A stretch of 44,191 nt of DNA from Clostridia bacterium (GCA_900767415.1 CAAFYZ010000016.1:1-44191), one strand, 5' to 3'; shown: positions 24,592-34,466, numbered from the stretch's first letter. The notes: generated from the sequence alone by a model not told the origin. Numbers and translations are program-made.

Positions 24592-25911
24592 ATGAAACTG
24601 ACCTTTATGGGAGCGGGAAGCACCGTCTTTTCCAAAAACGTCATCGGCGACACCCTGCTGTGCGACGAATTTCACGATGCGGAAATTGCACTTTATGACA
24701 TCGACGCGAAAAGACTCGAAGAGTCCTTTCTGCTGATCGGAAAAATGAACGAGGAGCTCAACGGCGGAAGAGCCACCGTCAAAAAATACCTCGGCACGGA
24801 AAACCGCAAGGAGGCACTGCGCGGCGCGGACTTCGTCGTCAATGCGATTCAGGTCGGACTTTACGACCCCTGCACGATCATCGACTTCGAAGTGCCGAAA
24901 AAGTACGGTCTGCGCCAGACCATCGGCGACACGCTCGGGATCGGAGGCATCTTCCGCGGGCTGAGAACCATTCACGTATTGAAAGACTTCGCCAAGGATA
25001 TCGAAGAGGTCTGCCCCGACGCATGGTTTCTCAACTATACCAACCCGATGGCGATCCTCTCGGGCTATATGCAACGCTATACGAACGTGAAAACGGTCGG
25101 TCTCTGCCACAGCGTGCAGGTCTGTGCGAAGGGACTGCTCGAAAATCTCGGAATGTCCGACAAGCTTGAAGGGTGCGAGACGAAGATCGCCGGAATCAAC
25201 CACATGGCGTGGCTCCTCGAAATCCGCGACAGAAACGGCGTAGATCTCTACCCCGAAATCCGCCGCCGCGCCAAAGAAAAGAACGCGGGCGAAAAGCACA
25301 GGGATATGGTCCGCTTCGACTACATCGAAAAACTCGGCTACTACTGCACCGAGAGCAGTGAACACAACGCGGAATACAACCCGTTCTATATCAAGAGAAA
25401 CCGTCCGGATCTTATCGAAAAATTCAACATCCCGCTCGACGAATATCCGCGCCGCTGTATCCAGCAGATCGCGAACTGGGCAAAGCAGAAGGAAGACCTG
25501 ATGTCGGGCAAAGCGGTGGAGTTCACCCGTTCTCCCGAATACGCCTCGCATATCATGGAGGCGATCGTGACCGGCGTGCCGTATAAAATCGGGGGGAACG
25601 TCATCAATCACGGCATGATCCCGAATCTGCCGTCGGAGGCGTGCGTGGAAGTCCCCTGTCTCGTGGACAAGTGCGGGATCACGCCGACCTACGTCGGGGA
25701 GCTGCCCCTGCAGCTCGCGGCAATGAACTCGTCGAACATCTACGCGCAGATGCTGACGATCGAAGCCGCCCGCACCGGGAAGAAAGAGACGGTCTATCAA
25801 GCCGCCATGATGGAGCCGCACACGGGAGCGGAACTCTCTACCGATGAGATCGTCTCTCTGTGCGACGACCTGATCGAAGCGCATACGAAGGCGGGCTACC
25901 CCGTCTTCTGA
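24592..25911 (+). CDS. GH4 alpha-galactosidase (NAD- and Mn-dependent), MelA type
   Basis: 439 residues; ATG 24592 follows GGGAGGAAATTTGT, a strong ribosome binding site. The N-terminal NAD-binding fold carries GAGSTVF (residues 7-13). The metal ligands typical of GH4 are present in 'GLCHSVQV' (Cys) and 'GINHMAW' (His). The mechanism oxidises C3 of the sugar, eliminates and then reduces it. 'NYTNPMAIL' and 'ESSEHNAEYNPFY' fit alpha-galactosidases (MelA/LplD-like); alpha-glucuronidase or alpha-glucosidase are less likely alternatives. It acts in the cytoplasm on melibiose or raffinose-type sugars. No transporter is adjacent. Confidence 0.92.
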   Translation: MKLTFMGAGSTVFSKNVIGDTLLCDEFHDAEIALYDIDAKRLEESFLLIGKMNEELNGGRATVKKYLGTENRKEALRGADFVVNAIQVGLYDPCTIIDFEVPKKYGLRQTIGDTLGIGGIFRGLRTIHVLKDFAKDIEEVCPDAWFLNYTNPMAILSGYMQRYTNVKTVGLCHSVQVCAKGLLENLGMSDKLEGCETKIAGINHMAWLLEIRDRNGVDLYPEIRRRAKEKNAGEKHRDMVRFDYIEKLGYYCTESSEHNAEYNPFYIKRNRPDLIEKFNIPLDEYPRRCIQQIANWAKQKEDLMSGKAVEFTRSPEYASHIMEAIVTGVPYKIGGNVINHGMIPNLPSEACVEVPCLVDKCGITPTYVGELPLQLAAMNSSNIYAQMLTIEAARTGKKETVYQAAMMEPHTGAELSTDEIVSLCDDLIEAHTKAGYPVF

Positions 25912-25938
25912 CGGACAAAACGCAAAAAAACAGAAAAG

Positions 25939-25969
25939 AGGGTCTGACCGAAGTCAGACCCTTTTTTTT
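25939..25969 (+). terminator. Terminator between the GH4 gene and the convergent surface-protein gene
   Basis: The stem AGGGTCTGAC / GTCAGACCCT with a CGAA loop is followed by eight T; an A-rich left side lets it act in both directions. Confidence 0.93.
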
Positions 25970-26011
25970 GCCGTTTCTTTCTTATTTATTGTCGATTTTG
26001 CAATGTCTTCT

Positions 26012-29000
26012 TTACTTTTTCGTGAAAATTCCTCGGATCGCAGTGAGAAGTTCGGCAAAGGTCTTCTTCTTCATCACAAACCAGAAGAGGGAGAATCCGC
26101 CAAGTCCCGCGACGGCGACCGAGCCGACGACGATCCCCGCGACGGCACCACCCGAGAGTCCTTCTTTCTCTTTTTCGGGAGGGGCGTCTTTCGGGTCGGA
26201 CGGTTCGCCACCCGTGCCGCCGCCCGACGGTTTGTTCTCGTATACCGCCGTCAGTCGGGTTTCTCCGCCCGCGACGAAGGTATATTCTCTGTCGGATGAG
26301 ACGAGGTTGCCTGCCGCATCCTGCCAGCCCTTGAATACTTTTCCTTCTTCCGGCTCGTCGGCGACGACGGTGACTCTGTCGCCCTCCGTATAGCTACCGC
26401 TGCCCGTGCCGCCCGCGACCGTCACTTCGACCTTTTGAAGTTTTGCTATCGTGAGATCGGTCAATACGGTGCCGTTTTCGTCAAAGTGCTTTTCGCAGAA
26501 CACGCAGTCCTTATGCCCTCTGACGCCTTCCGCCTCGGCGGTTGCGGGGACTTCGTCTTTCCATGCGCCGAAGCTGTGTGCCTTCGGCAGGGCGAGCGTG
26601 CTTTCGTCCGTCACGGGTCTTGTCGCTTCCGCGTCCTCAAACTTCACCTCGCACCCGCTACATCTGTAATACGCCCTGCTGCCTTCTTTCCTGCAGGTCG
26701 GCTCGACGGCGGGGACGAGGGCGGTCCTGTGCGTATGTACCAGGGCGGGCGTGATGATATAGCCGCAGTCGAGGCAGGCGACGGGATCGTCCTCGGTCGC
26801 CTCCGTCCTGTCGGGGCGGTGCGGTGTTTCGTCCCGAATCACCTCGCAGTTTTTACATTCGTGATAGTGCCCTCCGACATTCGACGACCAATCCGTTTTG
26901 AAGTCGTGAACGACGGTCTCCGCGAGGGGGATCTCCTGCGTGCAGGCGTAGTCGGAGAAGAGTTTTCCGCACGCCTCGCGCCGGCACTCATAATACGCAA
27001 CGTTGCCGTCTCTTCCTTCGGAGCAGGGCGTCTCGTCGTGAAACGTCAGCAAATGCCCCTTCGGAAGGATCGCGATCGCGTCGTACCATACCTGCGTGCA
27101 AGCGGCGTCGAAAAATTCTTTTCCGCAACCCGAGCAGGCGTACTTATCTTTGATGCCGTCCTCGGTGCAGGTTTCGAGTCTTCCCGCCTCCAAAACAACC
27201 GTTTCGTGCGGGCAATCGACGGGGCGCGGCGTTTGAATCGTGATCGTAAATTCCGTCAGATCATCGCTCAGAGATTGTGCCTGAATATGGCTCCCCGCGG
27301 GGATATTGACGTCGCAAAGCCAGTCGGCGAAGGTAACTCCCTCTTTTTGGCTCTGGAACAATTTCCCTTCCGGTGCTTTTACGGTCAGTTCGATTTCCAC
27401 CGGGGTGTTGAAAATTATCCTGCCGTCGGTCAGCGGTCCGATGCTCCTGACCGTAAATTCATATCCGTTTTTCTCGGTGATATTCAGCATTTCGGCAGGG
27501 TTGTCTGTCAGCGGTTGCGAAAAGTCGATGTCCACGGACTGTACCACCTTGTCAACGCGCAACAGCACGTTCACGATCAGGCAACCGTCGCCTCTGATCT
27601 TCTTGCTCATCACTTCGCCGTGCGTTACCGAAACGCGGATGTCGTCGACGCTCTCGGGGAGCTTGCAGTTCGTCTGCGGTCTGAACGCATAGCACATCAC
27701 GCTGTTCTCGGTAACGTACGTCGTCTCGAAGGTATCAGGAGGGCCGCACAGGAAACTACTGTTGGTATTGCGCGTATACGCCGCCTTGTGCCAAAAGATC
27801 CCCGGGTCTACGAGATTTCCTTTGATGACGGTGGGATAGAAGAGCGGTTTATACGCCATGCCCACAACGTAATTCGGGATGTCGATCTCGACCTCTCTGA
27901 TATATTCGTCCGACGAACACTTCGTACAAATTCCGTCTACGAAATCATGCGGTGCGAAGTCTCCGTACGGGCAACCGCACACGGTGCCGTCGTATTCGGC
28001 GGCGCAGACCGCGCGTGACTGACAGGTCGCCGTGCCGCCGTACGGGTCGTGTCGCAGTTCCGTGTTTTCATATCCGCAATCCCTGCAGAATCCGAGGTGC
28101 TTGAAAGTGCCGTCGTTATTGGTGAACGACTTGAACTCATAGTTGTGTCCCGTCGCGGCAATATACTCCAGTCCGCACACCTCGCACCGTGCGCCCGCAA
28201 GACAGGTCGCCGTGCCGCCGCTGTGCCTTGCCTCTATGACGGTGCCGTCCGCGGCTTTTTCAACTTCTCCGCAGGCACAACGGTTTACGTGGTATGCGCT
28301 GTCGCTTTCATGCGGCTGCGGGGTGAAGGTGTGCTTCGGCTCGGGGGTTCCGAGGTCGCCGCACTTTTTGCAACGCGCGTTGCAACCGTCGTAAAAATCA
28401 TGGCTCTCGTATCCCGCCCCTTTATCGAATGTCGGGCTGACGCCGGGGCACGCAGGGTCGGTGCATTTTGTATATCCGTGATGCCCGAAGTCTATCTTGG
28501 CGAAGTCGCTCCAGGTATGTTCGTGCCCGCCCGATACGGCTGCAATCGTGACGGGGATATCGCACGTCTGCCCGTCCGCCGCGGTCGCGGTGATGTACAT
28601 CGTTCCGCCGTCCATCGCGTTCACCGCGGTGATACGATAGTAACAGGTCGATTCTTCAAAAACATTGCCCGCCTGAATCTCCATGCCGACGGGAGCGTCC
28701 TTGATCTCATACGTATACGGACCGGGCGCACCTCTCAGCCAGATCCCCGTGTCGGTGTACAGCGTGCCGATTTTGCCCGTTACCTCTACGCCGATTTTGG
28801 GATATACGGTCTGCGCATAGCCGATATAGGTCATTCCTTTGGAAAGAACGAAATCCATTTGCACGGCGGTCGTCGTGTGGTTTTGCCCGGCGGTGTCCCA
28901 AAACTCAATGTCTTTTCCTTTTCCGAGTTCCGCGCCGGTAACCTTGAGTTTTTTCCTCAAAACTTCGGTGTCGCCCGAGAGCGTATATCCCGCCTTCGGT

Positions 29001-29389
29001 GCAAAAGACACCCGGATACAATACGCGACGTTCTTCTCGATCGTCCGTTCCTCTACCCTGCTCCACGGGAAGGACGCATTGTCTTTTCTCCACAGCGTTA
29101 TCATCTGTCCCTTGCGGCTTACCTCTTCGAGGGTCGCCGTATAGTTTGCGCCCTCGGGGACTTTGAGCGTTTTTGCCGTTTCGTCCGCAAATTCAAAAAG
29201 GGTGGCAAGACTGTCGCCGAGTTCCGTCTTGTTGAACGCTACCTCCAGCGTTTCGACCGGGGGTGCGGCTTCTGCGTTCGCCGTATTCGTCGGACCCGCA
29301 AGCAGGATGCCGAGCGTAAGCACAAGGCAGGCGACGAATCCGATGGTGAGGGTTACGGGTTTTGAGAGGTTCGTTTTCTTCCGTTTCAT
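26012..29389 (-). CDS. Large cell-surface protein with cysteine-rich modules, an InlB-type repeat and a C-terminal membrane anchor
   Basis: About 1125 residues, start ATG 29389 (MKRKKTNLSKPV) with AAGGAG upstream. Signal peptide cleaved near ANA-EA (38). After a long N-terminal region there are at least twelve short modules with paired cysteines (for example CNARCKKCG, YACSGCGKEFFDAAC, YYRCSGCEVKFEDA, CVFCEKHFDENG), often with a histidine nearby, resembling zinc ribbons outside the cell. One divergent InlB B-repeat (GGTGSGSYTEGDRVTVVA, 'KVFKGWQDAAG') precedes a Gly/Pro/Glu linker. The C-terminus is a glycine-zipper helix (GGAVAGIVVGSVAVAGLGGF) and a KKKTFAEL cytoplasmic tail, not an LPxTG signal. 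The neighbouring pseudogene at 29729-32818 shares the cysteine modules, B-repeat and anchor. Likely adhesion or host interaction. Confidence 0.87.
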   Translation of the reverse strand: MKRKKTNLSKPVTLTIGFVACLVLTLGILLAGPTNTANAEAAPPVETLEVAFNKTELGDSLATLFEFADETAKTLKVPEGANYTATLEEVSRKGQMITLWRKDNASFPWSRVEERTIEKNVAYCIRVSFAPKAGYTLSGDTEVLRKKLKVTGAELGKGKDIEFWDTAGQNHTTTAVQMDFVLSKGMTYIGYAQTVYPKIGVEVTGKIGTLYTDTGIWLRGAPGPYTYEIKDAPVGMEIQAGNVFEESTCYYRITAVNAMDGGTMYITATAADGQTCDIPVTIAAVSGGHEHTWSDFAKIDFGHHGYTKCTDPACPGVSPTFDKGAGYESHDFYDGCNARCKKCGDLGTPEPKHTFTPQPHESDSAYHVNRCACGEVEKAADGTVIEARHSGGTATCLAGARCEVCGLEYIAATGHNYEFKSFTNNDGTFKHLGFCRDCGYENTELRHDPYGGTATCQSRAVCAAEYDGTVCGCPYGDFAPHDFVDGICTKCSSDEYIREVEIDIPNYVVGMAYKPLFYPTVIKGNLVDPGIFWHKAAYTRNTNSSFLCGPPDTFETTYVTENSVMCYAFRPQTNCKLPESVDDIRVSVTHGEVMSKKIRGDGCLIVNVLLRVDKVVQSVDIDFSQPLTDNPAEMLNITEKNGYEFTVRSIGPLTDGRIIFNTPVEIELTVKAPEGKLFQSQKEGVTFADWLCDVNIPAGSHIQAQSLSDDLTEFTITIQTPRPVDCPHETVVLEAGRLETCTEDGIKDKYACSGCGKEFFDAACTQVWYDAIAILPKGHLLTFHDETPCSEGRDGNVAYYECRREACGKLFSDYACTQEIPLAETVVHDFKTDWSSNVGGHYHECKNCEVIRDETPHRPDRTEATEDDPVACLDCGYIITPALVHTHRTALVPAVEPTCRKEGSRAYYRCSGCEVKFEDAEATRPVTDESTLALPKAHSFGAWKDEVPATAEAEGVRGHKDCVFCEKHFDENGTVLTDLTIAKLQKVEVTVAGGTGSGSYTEGDRVTVVADEPEEGKVFKGWQDAAGNLVSSDREYTFVAGGETRLTAVYENKPSGGGTGGEPSDPKDAPPEKEKEGLSGGAVAGIVVGSVAVAGLGGFSLFWFVMKKKTFAELLTAIRGIFTKK

Positions 29390-29523
29390 CTTCGTTTCTC
29401 CTTTTTTCCGAGGCAAGTTTTCACTTGCCCGAATGGTTTCCTGCGTCTTCCGTCCTGTGACGGGGAAGGTGCGGGAGGCGGTCTTCTCCCTTCCCTCTCG
29501 GGCGGGGACCGTTCCTGCTTTTT

Positions 29524-29576
29524 ATTATACCGAAGTTTTCGCGCGTGTCCCCACCCCAAAGAGGCAAAAGGGTGGG
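29524..29576 (-). promoter_or_regulatory. Promoter of the 26012 surface-protein gene with a CCCACCC...GGGTGGG element at -35
   Basis: The -10 TATAAT (29524-29529) has no -35 box. Instead an inverted repeat CCCACCC (29550-29556) and GGGTGGG (29570-29576), 13 bases apart, starts 20 bases upstream of the -10 and is followed by an A/T-run block. The same arrangement occurs upstream of the second surface-protein gene (32964-33017). The rest of the gap (29390-29523 and 29577-29660) holds a leader without recognisable genes. Confidence 0.6.
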
Positions 29577-29660
29577 AAAAAGAAAAATTTTTTGATTCCG
29601 ACCCTCTTTTTTTCGCGAAAGGGTGAAAAAACAGGCAAAATCCGTCCCGCAAAAGAGTGC

Positions 29661-29698
29661 AAAAAAGAGAGTCCGACCGAGGTCAGACTCTCTTTTTT
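29661..29698 (-). terminator. Terminator after the second surface-protein gene
   Basis: The stem AAAAAAGAGAGTC / GACTCTCTTTTTT is a long A/T-flanked hairpin that can act on both strands. Its core (GTC-GACC-GGTC) resembles the terminator at 25939-25969, which ends the first surface-protein gene. Confidence 0.9.
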
Positions 29699-29728
29699 GC
29701 TGTTATTCGTTTCGATTTTTCCGTGTGC

Positions 29729-32700
29729 TTATTTCTTTTTTGTAAACAATGCTTTGATTTTTTCGCCGATGGTTTTGAAAAAGTCGGCGACTTTATGACA
29801 AGCATACTTTACACCGTTGCCCGTCGCCGTAAAGATTTTCTTCATCGCGGCACCGAGCTCTGCGAAGGTCTTCTTCTTCACGGCAAACCAGAAAACAGCA
29901 AATCCGCCGATTCCCGCGACCGCTATCGAGCCGATGACGATCCCCGCGACGGCACCGCCCGAGAGTCCGTCTTTTTTATCGGGATCGGGCGGGGTGATTT
30001 CGCCGTCGCCCGTGCCGTCGTCCGAAGGCAGATCTTCATACACGGCGGCAAGTGTGGTTTCGCCCGATACCGTGAAGGTATAGCTCTTTTCGGTGCTGAC
30101 GAGCTTTCCGCTTGCGTCCTGCCAGCCCTTAAAGACTTTACCTTCTGCGGGATCGTCCGCGGTGACGGTGACGCTCTCGCCTTCCCGATATGCGCCGCCA
30201 CCCGTGCCGCCTTCGACTTTGATTTCCATCGACGGAGGGGCGTCAACATCTCTGAAATGCGCCTTGATTTCAATGTTTGCAGCAGGCATTACAAAGGTTG
30301 TCGGAGAACTTGTCGCACTTGCAAACTCGATAGTTACGCCCGCCGTTTCGCAAGTCCATTTGTCAAATACTTTGCCCGGTTTAGCAGGGTTTGCCGTTAT
30401 GGTCACGGTTTCACCGGCTTTTGCAACTTCTTTGTCTTTCGTGCCGTCCACAACAACTATACCGTACTTTGTAACTCTCAAGTAGGTTGCCTTAAAGGTT
30501 ACGTCGCCGGCAGGCATTTGGAACTTGATTTCCGTTTTGGTCAAGTCCATACCCGTGGTGTCAAGTCCCGTAACTTCCCACTTGTCAAAGTACTCATCGG
30601 CATCGGGAGCATTTGCCGTGATTGTCACGCTTGCACCTTCTTCAAACACACCGCCACCGGTACCGCCGTTTACGGTTACTTTATGCGTGCCGATCTTCGG
30701 GATAACAAGGTCAGCGGCGGTGACTTCGTTTTTGTTTTCGTCAAAGAGTTTTCCGCAAACCGAACACACATAGTGTTTTTTCGTGCCGTTGTTTTCCTTT
30801 GTTGCAGGCACTTCGGGTATCAACTTACCGTAGTCATGCAGTGCAGTATCGCCATACGTTGTTCTGCAAACGTCACATACCGCTTTTGTTGTGCAAGTTG
30901 CCGTTCCGCCCGAGCAAGTGCCGTTTTCTTTATGACCGCTATCTCTCTTGCAAGTGCGGGTATGTGTTCCGTCACCGTTGCTTACCCAAGCGTTCCAGTC
31001 GTGGTTGTCGTTTTTCGGCTTGACAATATCCGTCATTTCGGTTACGCCGTCGCTGTAAAAATTCTTATTACATAAAGAACAATGTTCGTGTGGATAAATT
31101 CCTGTTACCGAACAATTTGCTTCACTTCCGTCTTTGTGGGTAGTGTTGTGTGCATTAGGATCAATATCGATTTCAAGGCTTTCTGCTGAAACTTCGGCAT
31201 ATGAACCTAATTCAAAATACTTATCGCAGTTGTGACATCTAAAATGCGCCTTCATACCTTTTGAAGAGCAAGTAGGTGATACCAAACCAACCATTTGGGT
31301 ATAGTCGTGTCCCGCAGGGATTTTTACTTGTTCTTCGGTAAGCGAATAAACCGCTCCTGCGTCTTTAAACAAATCTCCGCAAACGTTACATTTGTAATGT
31401 TCTTTATTTCCGTCCGTCGTGCAGGTTTTCGGTGTTTCAGGGACAAGCGTTGTTGTGTGCGTATGGTCTATTATGGTTACCGGTATTTCACGCAAGTAAC
31501 CGCCTTTACTTTTTGCTTCAACTCCTATTTTTGTTGCCGTTTCATCAATTCCGACAGTCAAAACGCCGTCTTGAGATATTTTTGTATCTTTGGAACTACT
31601 GTAATATACGTTCCATGTAACCGACTTGTCAAAATCGCCGTATCCAATTACGGTTGCGGTAAATTGTCTTTGCCCACCCTTTGGAACGGAAGTGTTTTCA
31701 GGGGAAATAGTAACCCCAGTTATTTGTCCGTTTTCATAAACGGGAACATAACAATTGCCAGTGCCGAAACCAGTTTCTTCGTAGTCGCCATTTAAATTTT
31801 TGGTTTTTACACCTACATTAAAGGATATATCCTCAGTGCTAGAGGGCGTGCCATATACTTTTCCTTCTTCTGTTAAGAATAGTCCGTTTCCTAATTCATA
31901 CTCGCCTTGCGCATTAGGTGTTGATTCTTCGAATTGGTTCAAATACGTAAAGAACAAAAACGGATTATTCGCCGCATTCGTTCCGGTTGCCACAAATTGA
32001 AATTCAAAATATTTTCCTTTTATCGCAGGCTCATTTCTTATGTCATCTTTGTTTATAATTTTAGGACTTTGATATCCTTTTTGGATTGTTATGGTATATT
32101 GCTTTTCGTCAAATCCTGCACTGTTTTCTACGTGCACGGTAAAAGTAAAAGTTCCCTCCTCGGTAGGTTTTCCCTCTATGTAGATACCAAAACCTGCTTG
32201 TCGAAGTATTAATTCGGTAGGTAAATTACCGTTTTTAATGCTTGCCTTGGAAGGTTCGCCAATGCCACTCTCATAAACTATACGTTGCGAATATGAAGAA
32301 TTTACATAACCGTCCGGCAATGCTCCTGCAGGCGTCGTGATTTTAGGTTTGGAGGTTTCGCCATAAACGTACATCCCCACAGAGATGTTATCACTACCGT
32401 ATTTATTTGTAACGGTAACGCTGATATTGTATTTACCTGCATCTCCCGTAGGCGTACCTACGATTTCGCCTGTCACCGAGTTTAGTGAAAGTCCTTCGGG
32501 CAGTGGAGCATAGCCTTCTCCCGATTTATTCGCACGAAAAGTGAACGGTTCTGTTCCAGTAGCCTCAATTTTGTAGTTGCTACCGTCTTTCGCCTTGTAT
32601 TCTACGCCCTTTAATGCATTAGGGAGAGTGCCCATATGGTTTTTTCTATCAACGTCAATACCGCCTGTTTTGACGATTGTCGGCGCTGTTCCGTCTTATC

Positions 32701-32818
32701 CTGCCGCATATACTGCAAAAGTCGGGCTTGCAAATACAATGCCGAGCATAAGCGCAAGGAACATAACCAGCCCCAACGCAAACATAAATATCTTGGTTTT
32801 TCGTGTGTTGTGTGTCAT
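29729..32818 (-). pseudogene. Large surface protein gene interrupted by an in-frame TAA right after the signal peptide
   Basis: The original start is ATG 32818 behind AAGGAG: 40 codons (MTHNTRKTKIF...FAVYAAG) give a clear signal peptide, then TAA at 32696-32698, then the same frame stays open for 989 codons to the end. The remaining protein has two or more He_PIG-type Ig repeats ('LPEGLSLNSVTGEIVGTPTG'), a Big_2 Ig domain ('VTISPENTSVPKGGQRQFTAT'), four cysteine modules like those of the 26012 protein ('HYKCNVCGDLFKDAG'), three InlB-type B-repeats and the same anchor (GGAVAGIVIGSIAVAGIGGF, KKKTFAEL). Translation could restart at ATG 32635 but would lack the export signal. The 3' 500 bases are GC-rich like the left of the window; the rest is AT-rich, suggesting a hybrid gene. 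Nonsense mutation, sequencing error or programmed readthrough are the options. Confidence 0.8.
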
Positions 32819-32963
32819 AATAGCATCTCCTTATTACGTCCGTTTGTTGTGTATAATATCTCTTCCGTTGTTGCAAATGCGAATTGACTTCACCGCGCTT
32901 GTATGATATATTGTATATATCTACAACGTTTCCTCTCGCAACGGCAACGTTTGAAGTATCGTG

Positions 32964-33017
32964 AGTATAGCAAAAACACAATGAAAATTCCCCCACCCAA
33001 AACTGAAAAAGGTGGGG
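32964..33017 (-). promoter_or_regulatory. Promoter of the second surface-protein gene with a CCCCACC...GGTGGGG element at -35
   Basis: The -10 TATACT (32964-32969) is preceded, 20-odd bases upstream, by CCCCACC (32991-32997) and GGTGGGG (33011-33017), a perfect 7-base inverted repeat with a 13-base spacer. Sequence, spacing to the -10 and the A-rich flank match the element at 29524-29576. The region 32819-33091 holds nothing else recognisable apart from a short AT-rich palindrome near 32913-32928 (TTGTATATATCTACAA). Confidence 0.6.
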
Positions 33018-33091
33018 AAAACCGAAAAAAATCAAAAAAATTTATAAATCGGGTGAGTAAACGCTCTTGTGCCCGATGACGGGAGATTGAC

Positions 33092-34441
33092 ATGAGATGC
33101 AAGACTGAAAAAATTTTTTCATTGTTTATCGTCATTGCGATGATGCTCGCAACAACCTTTACTTTTTTTGCGTGCGACAAAACCAACTCCTTGCTGAATC
33201 CTAAAAAACCGACGACACTTACTATGTGGCACGTTTACGGCGAACAGGTCAATTCTCCCATGAACGACATCATTGAGCAATTCAACTCAACCGTCGGCAA
33301 AGACAAGGGCATCATCATAAACGTTACGCTGATGTCAAACGCTTCGCAAATCGGCAAAAAGTTGAAAGACGCGCAAACAGGCAAGGCGGGTTCCAAGGAA
33401 ATGCCTGATTTATTCTTTTGCCACTCCGGCGACGCGCGCGGCCTGGGTACGGACAACCTTCTGAACTGGAACGATTACTTTTCACCGTCCGAACTTGACA
33501 ATTTCGTCCCCGATTTTTTAAGCGACGGAATGGTAGACGACAAACTTGTTGTTTTTCCCGTTTCGAAATCGACTTATATGCTCTTCATCGCGGGTGGAGT
33601 TTTTGACAGATTTGCAGCCGATAAAGATGTTTCGCTGTCCGACCTTGCAACCTGGAAAGGATTTTTCTCCGTTGCCGAAAAGTATTACGAGTGGTCAGGC
33701 GGCAAACCGTTCTGCGCAATAGATTATCTGATAAGGCTTGCAGAACTGTGCGCCATGTCCGAAGGATAGAATATTTTGTATAAGGACGGCTGGTACGACG
33801 CAAACAACCACGCGCTGACAAAAGCATACGAAATGTTTGCCACGTCTATCGCCAAGGGACACATAGTCGTATCCGATTTGTATTCCAACACGCAGGTTAT
33901 GACGGGACAGACCTGCGCAGGTATCGGTTCGTCGGCTTCCGTGCTGTACTACAACGACGAAATCACCTACCCCGACAACACGTCCGAAGCCATGAATCTG
34001 AAAGTCTTGCCCTTGCCGCAACAGACAGGCAAACAAAAAGTCGCAACGCAATCGGGCGTCGGACTTTGCGCTTACAAAACGACTGATATCAAGACCGAAG
34101 CGGCAACCGTTTTCGCAAAATGGTTCACCGAAGAACGCCGTAATATGGATTTTGTTCTTTCAACGGGTTACATGCCCGTAAGAACGGGGGCTTTTGATAA
34201 AATCGGCGATAAATCTTTTAAGTCGGAAGCCTACAGAAACCTTTACAAGGCGCTGACAACAACCGTCGAAACCTGCTCCTTTAAGCAAGAACCGAATATT
34301 GAGGGGTATTACTCCAAAGTGTACGCTTTGTACGAAAAGATCCGTAACATCCAGAAAACGCTTGAAACCAGATACGAAAAAGGCGAAACTTGCGAACAAA
34401 TAGTTGCCGACATGGAAGCCGCGCTGTTTAACGTCGGCTGA
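33092..34441 (+). pseudogene. Extracellular solute-binding lipoprotein gene interrupted by an in-frame TAG
   Basis: ATG 33092 follows GGGAG. The lipoprotein signal ends FFAC (Cys28). The protein starts its binding domain with 'TLTMWHVYGEQVNSPMNDII', typical of family 1 sugar-binding proteins of ABC importers, runs to 'LAELCAMSEG', then meets TAG at 33767-33769 (codon 226). The same frame continues at once with 'NILYKDGWYDANN' and the second lobe ('WFTEERRNMDFVLSTGYMPVR', a standard SBP motif) to 34441; total length without the stop is 449, normal for the family. No permease genes follow. The next gene, 25 bases on, is a membrane LuxR regulator, so this protein may have served as its ligand receptor rather than in import. 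A truncated product of 225 residues would be non-functional. Confidence 0.82.
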
Positions 34442-34466
34442 CAAAAAATTGCGGAGCGACCGGAAT

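Noticed and set aside
29657..31075. Plus-strand frame of 472 codons opposite the second surface-protein gene
   Set aside because: Shadow of the coding minus strand, with no start site or domains.
32696..33769. Genome-wide reassignment of TAA or TAG as sense codons
   Set aside because: TAA and TAG end other intact genes at family-typical positions: both propeller lipoproteins stop at TAG at matching C-termini, and the dehydratase, MATE and DUF4317 genes end at TAA.
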